Assembly: GCF_019504385.1 (NCBI RefSeq)
Contig: NZ_CP080590.1
Location: forward strand, 4,021,501-4,085,500
Reading direction: 5' to 3'
From: Devosia salina
GTDB lineage: Bacteria; Pseudomonadota; Alphaproteobacteria; Rhizobiales; Devosiaceae
Length of the DNA stretch: 64,000 bases
Shown: in pieces, positions 8,346 through 16,657 of the stretch
Position numbering within the stretch: the first letter of the stretch is position 1
Layout of the letters: every line of letters begins with the position of its first letter
Notes under the pieces: model-generated
Told to the model about the DNA's origin: nothing
Seen by the model: only the letters and a program-made list of their open reading frames with translations
The model's database searches: none
Made by a program: the position numbers and the translations under genes

Positions 8346-9281
8346 ATGCCTGCCATGACCTTCCCCACGCCCTATGACGGCTCGTCGCCGTTGTTCCGCA
8401 TCGGCACGAAGCCGCTCGACCCGCAGGACTGGCTCGAACCCGACGCGGCCATGACGAACCAATTGGCCGAAAAGGCGCGGCTCCTGGCCGAGCGGACCGA
8501 GGCGGTGTTTGCGGACCTGCCGGAGAGCCGGCCTGCCCAGGCCGAGCTGCTGGCGCTGCTGGTCGACCATCTCCCAAGCCGATTTCCGGAATTATGGCGC
8601 CATAGCAGCGCTGGAATGCTTGTGATTGCGACGGACGAGACGGTTCCGCTCGACACCGAGGAAAGCCCGCTACGGACGGCGGCAAGGCTGGTGCAGGACG
8701 ACCTTCTTGTGCTCGGGCGCGCCGAGGACGGCTGGCGGCTGACCGCGGGCAGTCTCTGTTTCCCTTCGTCCTGGGTCCTCGCCGAGAAAATGGGAAGAGT
8801 GCTGGCCGACATTCACGCGCCCGTCCCCGGCTTCGGCCCCGGCACGCGGCAGGCCGAAGTGATGGCGCGCATGTTCGACGCGCTGCGAGTCGAGACGCCG
8901 ATGATCCGCTGGAATTTTTCGCTCTATGGCGATGACCGGCTTCATCATCCCGATGTCTCGGGACCGGACGCGCAGCGCTTCGGCAGTGGCGAGCGGGCCG
9001 ATCCGGTCTATCTGCGGGTCGAGCGGCAGACCCTGCGCAAACTGCCGGAAACGGGGGCGATCGCCTTTTCCATCCGCATTTCCCTCGATCCGCTGGAGCG
9101 GCTGGAGGCGCATGCGGATGGGGCGCAAATTGCGGCCTCGCTGATGGGGCAGATCGAGGCGCTCACGCCGGAGCAACTCGCCTACAAGGGGCTGACGCGG
9201 GAGAAGGACCGGGTGGTGAAGAGGCTGGGTGAGATTGCCCTCGATGGCAAGGCATTCGCCGGTGCAACTCCTCCCCCTTGA
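8346..9281 (+). CDS. DUF3445 / heme-dependent oxidative N-demethylase-like protein
   Basis: About 311 residues matching the DUF3445 (HODM alpha-subunit-like) family: the FRIGTKPLDPQDWLEPD start, the LCFPSSWVLAEKMGRVLADIH core and the RWNFSLYGDDRLHHP segment are typical. In the one enzyme described for this family, the protein binds heme and oxidatively demethylates amines; whether this protein does so is inference. Two ATG codons (8346 and 8355) are possible and neither has a strong ribosome binding site. The last codons run into a repeat element (9268-9304), so the stop is supplied by the repeat. Confidence 0.8.
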   Translation: MPAMTFPTPYDGSSPLFRIGTKPLDPQDWLEPDAAMTNQLAEKARLLAERTEAVFADLPESRPAQAELLALLVDHLPSRFPELWRHSSAGMLVIATDETVPLDTEESPLRTAARLVQDDLLVLGRAEDGWRLTAGSLCFPSSWVLAEKMGRVLADIHAPVPGFGPGTRQAEVMARMFDALRVETPMIRWNFSLYGDDRLHHPDVSGPDAQRFGSGERADPVYLRVERQTLRKLPETGAIAFSIRISLDPLERLEAHADGAQIAASLMGQIEALTPEQLAYKGLTREKDRVVKRLGEIALDGKAFAGATPPP

Positions 9282-9409
9282 CGGGGGAGGTTGGGTGGGG
9301 GTGCGCAACGCGCTGGTGCCCCGAAGCGGACACCCTGCACGCGAGCCCCCCACCTAGCTTTGCTACGGCCTTCGGCCAAGCGCCGCTACCCTCCCCGCAA
9401 GGGGGAGGG
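9268..9409. repeat. C/G-rich palindromic repeat pair (family 1), outer variant
   Basis: Left copy at 9268-9304 is a hairpin of CTCCCCCTTGACGGGGGAG followed by a G-rich tail; right copy at 9389-9409 is a shorter hairpin around CCCTCCCCGCAAGGGGGAGG. Here the G-rich tail points inward, opposite to the two doublets at 10104 and 10611. The left copy overlaps the end of the DUF3445 gene. The spacer of about 85 bases has no coding signal. Confidence 0.75.
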
Positions 9410-9436
9410 AGACGCAGGAGCCAGGGCACCTGTGCC

Positions 9437-9991
9437 CTAGGCCTTCTTGGCGTAGACCTGCACCACATTGCCCTTGGGCGTCGCGTCGCAGCGAACCAGC
9501 TCCAGCCGCGTGGTCGGATCGCCGGGCTCGAACAGGTGCCGGCCCTCGCCCGCCACCACCGGATGGGTGATCAACGAAAGTTCGTCCATCAGCCCGGCAA
9601 AGAGCAATTGCCGCACCAGCGAAATGCCGCCCATGGCGGCGATCTCGCCGCCGGGCTGCGCCTTCAAACCGCGCACGAAATCGACGACATCGCCATCGAT
9701 CAGCGATGAATTGGCCCAGCTCGCCATGTCGGTCGCGCCCAGCGTGTTCGAGGCCACATATTTGGGCACACCATTGATGAAGGCGGCAAAATCCATGTCC
9801 TGATCGGCCTTTGGCCAATAGCCGGCCCATTCCGACCAGCCGACCCGGCCCATCAGCACGGTGTCGACCCGGTTCTGCACCCCGGTCAGCATCTCGCCCA
9901 GTGCATCGTCAAAGCTGTCGAACTGGAACTTGAACGGGTCCTCGACCACGCCATCGACGGAATGAAAAAGCCCGGCTGTCACTTTACGCAT
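9437..9991 (-). CDS. Dihydrofolate reductase family protein (RibD C-terminal type)
   Basis: A 184-residue stand-alone RibD_C/YyaP-type reductase. The N-terminal MRKVTAGLFHSVDGVVEDP and the later LMGRVGWSEWAGYW and AAMGGISLVRQLLFAGLMDELSL segments match the NADPH-binding fold of this family. Members reduce pterin- or pyrimidine-type substrates, but the substrate of the small stand-alone form is unknown, so it should not be called a true DHFR or RibD. An AGAGGGA ribosome binding site precedes the ATG. It lies in the repeat-rich island on the minus strand. Confidence 0.82.
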   Translation of the reverse strand: MRKVTAGLFHSVDGVVEDPFKFQFDSFDDALGEMLTGVQNRVDTVLMGRVGWSEWAGYWPKADQDMDFAAFINGVPKYVASNTLGATDMASWANSSLIDGDVVDFVRGLKAQPGGEIAAMGGISLVRQLLFAGLMDELSLITHPVVAGEGRHLFEPGDPTTRLELVRCDATPKGNVVQVYAKKA

Positions 9992-10103
9992 TGGATTGTC
10001 CCTCTGGTTTCGGGCGGCACATTACCGCCCGTTTCGCTGAGGCGACGAGGGAGGGGTGAGGGGTTCGACATTTTTGTTTTGTGGTTTTCTGTGCGTTCCC
10101 AAC

Positions 10104-10260
10104 CACCCCCTCCCAGCCTCCCCCATCAAGGGGGAGGTATCGCGTCGTGCTCGCTGACGCATCCTTCCCAGACGCTGACACCTCTCCTGTGATGTGTCCG
10201 AAGGTCGAGGCAAGTACCAACCTTCACCTCCCCCTTGATGGGGGAGGCTGGGAGGGGGTG
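10104..10260. repeat. REPIN-like doublet, family 1 (copy A)
   Basis: Two perfect 35-base inverted copies, 10104-10138 and 10226-10260, enclose 87 bases. Each copy is itself a hairpin (CTCCCCCTTGATGGGGGAG core) with an outward tail containing GGCTGGGAGGGGG. The whole 157-base unit could fold into one long hairpin. The right copy also forms the 3' end of the DUF559 pseudogene. Confidence 0.85.
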
Positions 10261-10603
10261 GCGCCGCTTGCATCGAGGGCAGCTAGGACAATGTCATAGA
10301 CTGCTTCTGTCCCTTCGGTGACCTCCTGGTTGTTGAAGCGCAGAACCTGGTAGCCTTCGCCCTCCAAGAAGGCCGTGCGGACTGCATCGTACCGCATGCC
10401 CTGCTCAGTGAAATGCGTCCGCCGTCAATTTCAACGATCAGTCGCGCCGGATGGCAGACGAAATCAACGACATAGCGGCCCATCGGCGCCTGCTTACGGA
10501 AATGCCAGCCCATCTGGCGGATGGGATAGAGCAAACGCCAGAACCGCACCTCGGCAAGGGTGGGGGTTTGGCGGAGTTTGCGGGGTAGTGAGTTGCGGGC
10601 CAT
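10224..10603 (-). pseudogene. DUF559 endonuclease-fold gene with a one-base frameshift
   Basis: The frame opens with MARNSLPRKLRQTPTLAEVR and FRKQAPMGRYVVDFVCHPAR, typical of DUF559, a small family with a predicted PD-(D/E)XK/Vsr-like nuclease fold. After LIVEIDGG the frame is lost near 10415-10419. Adding one base restores a codon for Gln and the expected continuation HFTEQGMRYDAVR, then FLEGEGYQVLRFNNQEV and a stop at 10224 inside the adjacent repeat. Without the repair the frame yields a 106-residue product with an unrelated tail. Either a real inactivating deletion or a base-calling error explains it. It sits exactly between two REPIN-like doublets. Confidence 0.8.
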
Positions 10604-10610
10604 GTCGGTT

Positions 10611-10765
10611 CACCCCCTCCCTGCCTCCCCCATAAAGGGGGAGGTGCCGTATCGGGTTCGTCTCAAAACCTCTGCGAGAAGCACTACAATTTCTCCGCTT
10701 GGACAGACATTCGGGCGAACACCGAGCTCCACTTCCCCCTTGATGGGGGAGGCAGGGAGGGGGTG
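10611..10765. repeat. REPIN-like doublet, family 1 (copy B)
   Basis: Inverted 35-base copies at 10611-10645 and 10731-10765 enclose 85 bases. Both share a tail containing GGCAGGGAGGGGG, differing from copy A (GGCTGGG) at the same base in both arms, so the arms of each doublet have changed together. Total length is 155 bases against 157 for copy A. The left arm begins 8 bases from the DUF559 start codon. Confidence 0.85.
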
Positions 10766-10778
10766 ATGCCGTACCAAC

Positions 10779-10807
10779 CAAAAAGCCCGGAGCTTTCGCC
10801 CCGGGCC
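10779..10807 (-). terminator. Rho-independent terminator of hppA
   Basis: On the minus strand, downstream of the hppA stop, GCCCGGGGCGAAAGCTCCGGGC forms a GC-rich hairpin (about 8 base pairs) followed directly by TTTTTGG. Confidence 0.8.
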
Positions 10808-10834
10808 TTCTTCAGTTCAGTTGAGGCGAATGCC

Positions 10835-12949
10835 TCACATCCCCATATGCGCCAGCACCGCCAAGAGCAGCAGGGCCACGATATTGGTGATCTTGATCAT
10901 CGGGTTGACGGCGGGGCCCGCCGTGTCCTTGTAGGGGTCGCCGACGGTGTCGCCGGTGACCGAGGCCTTGTGCGCGTCGCTGCCCTTCTGGTGGGTGACG
11001 CCGTGGCTGTCGGTAAAGCCGTCCTCGAAGCTCTTCTTGGCATTGTCCCAGGCACCGCCGCCCGCCGTCATCGAGATGGCGACGAAAAGGCCGGTGACGA
11101 TGACACCCATGAGCATGGCGCCCAGGGAGGAGAACGCGTTGGCCTGGCCGGCAATCCAGAGGATGACGAGATAGACCACGATGGGTGAGAGCACCGGCAA
11201 CAGGCTCGGCACGATCATTTCCTTGATCGCCGCCTTGGTGAGCATGTCGACGGCACGGCCATAATCGGGCTTGTCGGTGCCGGCCATGATGCCCGGCTTT
11301 TCCTTGAACTGGCGGCGCACTTCCACCACCACCGACTGGGCGGCGCGGCCCACGGCAGTCATCGACATGCCGCCGAAGAGGAAGGGCAGCAGCCCACCGA
11401 AGAGCAGGCCCACCACCACGTAAGGGTTGGCGAGGTCGAAGCTGACGGTGAGGTCGGTGAAGTAGTGCTTGAGATCCTCGGTATAGGCCGCGAAGAGCAC
11501 CAAGGCGCCAAGGCCGGCCGAGCCGATGGCATAGCCCTTGGTGACCGCCTTGGTGGTGTTGCCCACGGCATCGAGCGCGTCGGTATTGTGGCGCACTTCC
11601 TTGTCGAGACCGGCCATTTCGGCAATGCCGCCGGCATTGTCGGTGACCGGGCCGAAGGCGTCGAGCGCCACGATGATGCCGGCCAGGGCCAGCATGGTGG
11701 CGACAGCCACGGCGATGCCGAAGAGACCCGCCAGCGAATAGGTGACGATAATGCCGGCAATGATGGTCACGGCCGGCAGCGCCGTCGATTCCAGCGACAC
11801 GGCAAGGCCCTGGATGACATTGGTACCGTGGCCGGTGACCGAGGCTTCGGCAATCGAGTTCACCGGGCGGCGATTGGTGCCGGTGTAATATTCGGTGATG
11901 ACGATGATGAGACCGGTAATGACCAGGCCCACCACGCCGCACCAGAACAGGCTCCAGGGGGTAAAGGTCTTTCCGGCCGTCTCGATGACCGCATTCATGT
12001 CGCCGAACATCAACCAGAGCACCGGCAAGAGCGCCACCAGCGAGAGCACGCCGGTGGCGATGACGCCCTTATAGAGCGCGCCCATGATGTTGTTGCCCGC
12101 GCCGAGCTTGACGAAATAGGTGCCGATGATCGAGGTGACGACGCAGGCGCCGCCAATGGCGAGCGGCAGCACCATGCCGGTCAGCTTGAAAGCATCGGGC
12201 AGGATGATGGCCGCCAGCACCATGGTGGCAACGATGGTCACCACATAGGTTTCAAACAGGTCGGCGGCCATGCCGGCGCAGTCCCCGACATTGTCGCCCA
12301 CATTGTCGGCAATGGTGGCCGGGTTGCGCGGATCGTCCTCGGGAATGCCGGCCTCGACCTTGCCCACCATGTCGCCGCCGACATCCGCACCCTTGGTGAA
12401 GATGCCACCGCCCAGACGGGCGAAGATGGAAATCAGCGACGCGCCGAAGCTCAGCGCCACCAGCGCATCGATGACGGTGCGGCTGGTGGGATCAAACCCC
12501 ATGCCGGTCAGGATGATGAAATAAAGCGTGACGCCCAGAAGCCCGAGCCCCGCCACCAGCATGCCGGTGACCGCGCCGGACTTGAAGGCCAGGTCCAGTC
12601 CCTTGGCCAGCGAACCGACGGCCGCCTGGGCGACACGCACATTGGCCCGGACCGAGACATTCATGCCGATGAAGCCGGCCGCGCCCGAGAGCACGGCGCC
12701 GATCAGGAAGCCGATGGCGGCATAGATGCCCAGGAGAAAATAGGCGGCGATGAGAATGACCACGCCGACAATGGCGATGGTGGTATATTGCCGCTTGAGA
12801 TAGGCCGAGGCCCCCTCCCGCACGGCGGCCGAGATTTCCTGCATGCGCGCCGACCCCGCATCGGCCTTGAGCAGGCCCTGGGTGGTCACCACGCCATAGA
12901 CGATAGACAGGCCGCCGCACGCAACGATCAGCCAAAGTGCCAGATCCAT
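10835..12949 (-). CDS. hppA: Membrane-bound proton-translocating pyrophosphatase (K+-independent type)
   Basis: A 704-residue integral membrane H+-PPase with about 16 membrane segments, coupling pyrophosphate hydrolysis to proton export. The substrate signature is clear at residues 181-199 (GGGIFTKGADVGGDMVGK) with downstream Asp-rich loops DNVGDNVGDCAGMAAD and DAFGPVTDNAGG. At the position that separates subclasses the sequence reads VGNTTKAVTKG with Lys467; lysine here marks K+-independent enzymes, alanine K+-dependent ones. It ends with HMGM and a clear terminator. It works alongside soluble Ppa, saving energy from PPi when ATP is short. Confidence 0.97.
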   Translation of the reverse strand: MDLALWLIVACGGLSIVYGVVTTQGLLKADAGSARMQEISAAVREGASAYLKRQYTTIAIVGVVILIAAYFLLGIYAAIGFLIGAVLSGAAGFIGMNVSVRANVRVAQAAVGSLAKGLDLAFKSGAVTGMLVAGLGLLGVTLYFIILTGMGFDPTSRTVIDALVALSFGASLISIFARLGGGIFTKGADVGGDMVGKVEAGIPEDDPRNPATIADNVGDNVGDCAGMAADLFETYVVTIVATMVLAAIILPDAFKLTGMVLPLAIGGACVVTSIIGTYFVKLGAGNNIMGALYKGVIATGVLSLVALLPVLWLMFGDMNAVIETAGKTFTPWSLFWCGVVGLVITGLIIVITEYYTGTNRRPVNSIAEASVTGHGTNVIQGLAVSLESTALPAVTIIAGIIVTYSLAGLFGIAVAVATMLALAGIIVALDAFGPVTDNAGGIAEMAGLDKEVRHNTDALDAVGNTTKAVTKGYAIGSAGLGALVLFAAYTEDLKHYFTDLTVSFDLANPYVVVGLLFGGLLPFLFGGMSMTAVGRAAQSVVVEVRRQFKEKPGIMAGTDKPDYGRAVDMLTKAAIKEMIVPSLLPVLSPIVVYLVILWIAGQANAFSSLGAMLMGVIVTGLFVAISMTAGGGAWDNAKKSFEDGFTDSHGVTHQKGSDAHKASVTGDTVGDPYKDTAGPAVNPMIKITNIVALLLLAVLAHMGM

Positions 12950-13108
12950 AAGAAGTCCCTCGAAAAGTTTCCTCCGAGGGCCCGCGCTGGTCCTGGCCGG
13001 GTCTTTCGCCCGGTCCGCTCCCCGCCCTCCATCGGGCCCCCTCCGGGGAGGGAGCTTAACGGGAATAATGGGTTAAGCAATGGTGATTGCGCGCTTTTGT
13101 CGCGGCGC

Positions 13109-13429
13109 CTAGCCGGCGAGCGCGGCCAGACGGGTCACGAGGTCGGGAGTGGACGGGGCGACCAGCAGGGTCTTGAGGCGGCTCGTCTCTCCGCTCACCA
13201 CGCCGAGCGCGGATTTTGGCACGCCCAGCGCCTTGGCCAGGAGCGCGATGACGGCGGCATTGGCCTTGCCCTTGTCGGGCACGGCGCGCACGCGGACGCG
13301 CAGCACGCTGGTGCCGTCATCGCGGCTTTCGATGCCCTCGATGGCATCGCGTCCGGCATTGGGGGTGACGCGCAGGTGGAGGATCAGCCCGGCTTCCGTC
13401 GGCCGGGCAAATCCGGGCAGATCGGACAA
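13109..13429 (-). CDS. DUF167 (YggU-like) protein
   Basis: A 106-residue DUF167 protein, recognised by LHLRVTPNAGRDAIEGI, RVRAVPDKGKANAAVIALLAKALGV and SGETSRLKTLLV. The family is widespread, of unknown biochemical role, and often lies next to yggT as here; YggT ends 6 bases upstream, so the two are one operon. The start codon in frame is TTG with only a weak ribosome binding site, consistent with coupling to yggT. Cytosolic, with no membrane segment. Confidence 0.85.
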   Translation of the reverse strand: MSDLPGFARPTEAGLILHLRVTPNAGRDAIEGIESRDDGTSVLRVRVRAVPDKGKANAAVIALLAKALGVPKSALGVVSGETSRLKTLLVAPSTPDLVTRLAALAG

Positions 13430-13435
13430 ATGCGG

Positions 13436-13738
13436 TCAGATCCCGGCGCGAATGACGGCCGGATAGATGTAATAGCCGATGATCGACTGGATGAAGAAGA
13501 TGATCAGGAAGGCAATCAGCGGCGACAGGTCGAGGCCCGAGAAATTGGGCATGAAGCGGCGGATGGGCCGCAGCACCGGCTCGGTGAGCTGGTTCACCAC
13601 CTGCCAGATCATCGCCACGAACTGATTGCGCGTATTGATGACATTGAACGAGATCAGCCAGCTCATGATGATCATGATGAGCAGCACCCACCAATAAAGC
13701 TGAAGCAGGATCAGGATGATGTCGAGCACGGCGCGCAT
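13436..13738 (-). CDS. YggT family membrane protein
   Basis: A 100-residue protein with two hydrophobic segments (near residues 5-25 and 70-95) joined by the conserved loop INTRNQFVAMIWQVVNQLTEPVLRPIRRFMP. This is the standard single YggT repeat; family members have been linked to division-site and osmotic functions, without a settled activity. It is first gene of a two-gene operon with DUF167. The upstream gap (13739-14066) holds several inverted repeats. Confidence 0.9.
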   Translation of the reverse strand: MRAVLDIILILLQLYWWVLLIMIIMSWLISFNVINTRNQFVAMIWQVVNQLTEPVLRPIRRFMPNFSGLDLSPLIAFLIIFFIQSIIGYYIYPAVIRAGI

Positions 13739-14066
13739 GGGCGTCTCCGAATAGCGTTCGCAGCCCGAATGGCTGCCGGCGGGTCCGAATTATCTAGTGA
13801 ATGCAGGCGGCTGGGGCAAGGCCGGGGCCGAAGGAAGGGTAAAGACGTCGCGGGGCCCTGCATCAACAACACGACACAGGACCCCGCATGACTGACTGCC
13901 CGGTACGCAGCACACTTCATCCGGGCGCGCATCCCAATGCACGAAGCGTGCCAGACTCGGCGGCCCGGAAAACCAGGGTCAAACCTTAAGTCGCTGTAAA
14001 AATTCGCATTTTGCGGCAATGGCGCCGTGTGCAGAATGCAAGAGCCTTGCAATCTGCAAGTCCGGA
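13739..14066. other. 328-base gap with four inverted repeats
   Basis: No gene is visible. Hairpins seen: 13850-13887 (GCGGGGCCCTG against CAGGACCCCGC, 10 of 11 pairs), 13898-13926 (GCCCGG against CCGGGC), 13939-13951 (GCACG-AAG-CGTGC), and 14030-14058 (TGCAGAATGCAAG against CTTGCAATCTGCA, 12 of 13 pairs, 3-base loop) just after the dedA stop. None is followed by a T-run on either strand. The yggT promoter must lie in the left part. Confidence 0.55.
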
Positions 14067-14675
14067 TCAGCCAATGTCCTTGATCGGCTTCCAGGTGAGG
14101 AAGCGCCAGATATAGAGCAGCACGACCAGGATCACGACGCCGGTCGAGACCGGGTCGATCCAGGCCTCCACCACGTGATAGCCGGCATCGAGCACATAGC
14201 CGGCGGCGGTGAGGATGCCGGTCCAGACCAGCGTCCCCAGCGCCGAAATGCCCAGGAACCGCCAGACCGGCATGGCAGCGAGCCCCGCCGGCACCGAGAT
14301 CAGTGTCCTGATGGCGGGGATCAGGCGGCCCACCAGCACGGCCAGCGCGCCGTAGCGGGCGAACCAGTGATAGGCCATGTCGATATCGTGTTCGCTGAGC
14401 GTCGCGATCCGCCCCAGCCGGTTGCAGAGCCAGGTGAAGCGCTCGATGCCCATCAGCCGCGCCGCCACATACCAGGCCGAGGTGCCCAGGAGCGAGCCCG
14501 CCATGCCGGCAATGAGCACGCCGACCAGGTTGAGATCGCCCTGCGCCGCCACATAGCCGGCAAAGGGCATGATCAGTTCGGAGGGGATGGGCGGGAAGAT
14601 GTTTTCCAGCACCATCATCAGGAAGATGCCGAGATAGCCCCAATCGGTGATGAAGCCGATGATGAAATCGCTCAT
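14067..14675 (-). CDS. DedA/SNARE-associated family membrane protein
   Basis: A 202-residue inner-membrane protein of the DedA family. The hallmarks are ENIFPPIPSELIMPFAGYVAAQG near the N-terminus, the glycine-rich AGMAGSLLGTSAWYVAARL, and FARYGALAVLVGRLIPAIRTLISVPAGLAAMP with its conserved Arg residues. Family members act in lipid carrier recycling or flipping and in membrane-potential homeostasis; the exact substrate here is unknown. It is a single gene, with a strong dyad just past its stop. Confidence 0.92.
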   Translation of the reverse strand: MSDFIIGFITDWGYLGIFLMMVLENIFPPIPSELIMPFAGYVAAQGDLNLVGVLIAGMAGSLLGTSAWYVAARLMGIERFTWLCNRLGRIATLSEHDIDMAYHWFARYGALAVLVGRLIPAIRTLISVPAGLAAMPVWRFLGISALGTLVWTGILTAAGYVLDAGYHVVEAWIDPVSTGVVILVVLLYIWRFLTWKPIKDIG

Positions 14676-14728
14676 GCCTGCACTCCCTCGCGTGGGATCT
14701 GGCGAGCATGATCAACACCCGCCGGGCC

Positions 14729-14803
14729 GCCCCGGGACTTGAGCCAGGGGCCAATCGTCACGCGTGCTATGCTGAAACCGGCCCCCGGATCAAGTCCGAG
14801 GGC
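14729..14803. repeat. Palindromic repeat doublet, family 2 (copy 1)
   Basis: Two 23-base near-palindromes, GCCCCGGGACTTGAGCCAGG.. at 14729-14751 and GCCCCCGGATCAAGTCCGAG.. at 14781-14803, starting 52 bases apart between dedA and typA. Same arrangement as the doublets at 24644 and 50274. Confidence 0.7.
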
Positions 14804-14842
14804 GCTGTCGTGGTTATTCGGGCCATCGGGCCCAACCGCCGA

Positions 14843-16657
14843 TCAGGCGGTCTTGGCAGCGCGGCTCATGCGCTTGCGGTCATTGGGGTCGAGCCAGATC
14901 TTCCTGAGGCGGATCGACTTGGGGGTCACCTCGACATATTCGTCTTCGGCGATATAGCCCAGGGACTGCTCGAGGGTGAGCTTCTTGGGCGTGGTCAGGC
15001 GCACCGCCTCGTCCTTGGACGTGGTGCGGATATTGGTGAGCTGCTTGCCCTTGAGCGCATTGACCTCGAGATCGTTCTCGCGATTGTGCTCGCCAATGAT
15101 CATGCCCTCATAGATGTCGACGCCGGCGTCGATCAGCATGGCGCCGCGCTCTTCGAGGTTCCACAGCGCATAGGCCACGGACTGGCCGGTGCCGTTGGAG
15201 ATCAGCACACCGGTGCGACGGCCGGGCAGTTCGCCCTTGAACGGCACGAAGGAGTGGAACAGGCGGTTGAAGATGGCCGTGCCGCGGGTGTCGCTGAGCA
15301 GTTCGGGCTGGTAGCCGATCAGCGAGCGGGTGGGGACCAGGAGCTGAATGCGCGTGCGGCCGACGCCCGAGGGGCGCATATCGGTGAGTTCGCCCTTGCG
15401 CTCGGTGAGCTTCTGCACCACGGCGCCAGTGAACTCGTCATCCACGTCGATGATGACTTCCTCGACCGGCTCCATGCGCACGCCGTTCTCTTCCTTGAAC
15501 AGCACCTTGGGGCGACCGATGGTGAGTTCGAAGCCTTCGCGGCGCATGTTCTCGATCAAGACGGCCAGCTGCAGTTCGCCACGTCCGGCCACGTCATAGC
15601 TGTCATTGTCGTCGCCCGGGGTCACCTTGATGGCGACATTGCCCTCGGCTTCGCGCATCAGGCGCTCGCGGATAACACGCGACTGGACCTTGTCGCCCTC
15701 GCGGCCGGCCAGCGGGCCGTCATTGATGCGGAAGGTGACCGACAGGGTCGGGGGATCGATCGGCTTGGCGGCGATCGGGGTGGTCACCGAAGTGGCGCAG
15801 AGCGTGTCGGCCACGGTGGAAGTCACGAGACCCGCAATGGCAACAATGTCGCCGGCTTCGCCGACCTCGACCGGGGTGCGCTCAAGGCCGCGGAAGGCCA
15901 GGACCTTGGAGACGCGGCCCTTTTCGACTTCCTTGCCATCGCGATTGAGCGTGTGGATGGCATCATTGGCCTTGACGGTGCCCGAGGTGATGCGCCCGGT
16001 CAGGATGCGACCCAGGAACGGGTTGCGCTCGATGGTGGTGACCAGCATGCGGAACGCGCCTTCTTCCACCTGCGGCTCGGGCACGTGCTCGATGACCTTG
16101 TCGAGCAGCGGGGCCAGCGTTTCCTTGGGGCCTTCGGGCTCCAGCGCCATCCAGCCCTGCTTGGCCGAACCATAAAGCACCGGGAAATCGAGCTGTTCGG
16201 GCGAGGCATCGAGGGCAATGAACAGGTCGAAGATTTCTTCGAGCACTTCCAGGTGCCGCTCGTCGGACTTGTCGATCTTGTTGATGGCAACGATGGGGCG
16301 CAGGCCCTGTGCCAGGGCCTTGCCCAGCACGAATTTGGTCTGCGGCATCGGGCCTTCGGCGGCGTCCACCAGGATCACCACGCCATCGACCATCGAGAGG
16401 ATGCGCTCCACCTCGCCGCCGAAATCGGCGTGGCCGGGCGTGTCCACGATATTGATGCGGGTATCCTTCCACATCAGCGAGGTAACCTTGGCCAGGATGG
16501 TGATGCCGCGCTCACGCTCGATATCATTGCTGTCCATGGCGCGCTCTTCGACGCGTTCGTTTTCACGGAACGAGCCGGACTGCTTGAGCAGAACGTCGAT
16601 CAGCGTGGTCTTGCCGTGGTCAACGTGGGCGATGATGGCGATATTGCGCAGGGACAT
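14843..16657 (-). CDS. typA: Ribosome-associated GTPase TypA/BipA
   Basis: A 604-residue translational GTPase involved in 50S assembly and stress or cold adaptation. Walker A lies at the N-terminus (NIAIIAHVDHGKTTLID), G3 at DTPGHADFGG and G4 at NKIDKSDE. The EF-G-like domains follow (RGELQLAVLIENMRREGFEL) with the TypA-specific C-terminal domain containing VRLTTPKKLTLEQSLGYI and EYVEVTPKSIRLRK. Full length. It stands alone between a family-2 repeat doublet and a 247-base upstream gap in which I see no further gene. Confidence 0.97.
   Translation of the reverse strand: MSLRNIAIIAHVDHGKTTLIDVLLKQSGSFRENERVEERAMDSNDIERERGITILAKVTSLMWKDTRINIVDTPGHADFGGEVERILSMVDGVVILVDAAEGPMPQTKFVLGKALAQGLRPIVAINKIDKSDERHLEVLEEIFDLFIALDASPEQLDFPVLYGSAKQGWMALEPEGPKETLAPLLDKVIEHVPEPQVEEGAFRMLVTTIERNPFLGRILTGRITSGTVKANDAIHTLNRDGKEVEKGRVSKVLAFRGLERTPVEVGEAGDIVAIAGLVTSTVADTLCATSVTTPIAAKPIDPPTLSVTFRINDGPLAGREGDKVQSRVIRERLMREAEGNVAIKVTPGDDNDSYDVAGRGELQLAVLIENMRREGFELTIGRPKVLFKEENGVRMEPVEEVIIDVDDEFTGAVVQKLTERKGELTDMRPSGVGRTRIQLLVPTRSLIGYQPELLSDTRGTAIFNRLFHSFVPFKGELPGRRTGVLISNGTGQSVAYALWNLEERGAMLIDAGVDIYEGMIIGEHNRENDLEVNALKGKQLTNIRTTSKDEAVRLTTPKKLTLEQSLGYIAEDEYVEVTPKSIRLRKIWLDPNDRKRMSRAAKTA

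Noticed and set aside
11465..13891. An 808-codon plus-strand frame across hppA, DUF167 and YggT
   Set aside because: Antisense to well-conserved genes; Gly/His/Asp-rich product with no domain.
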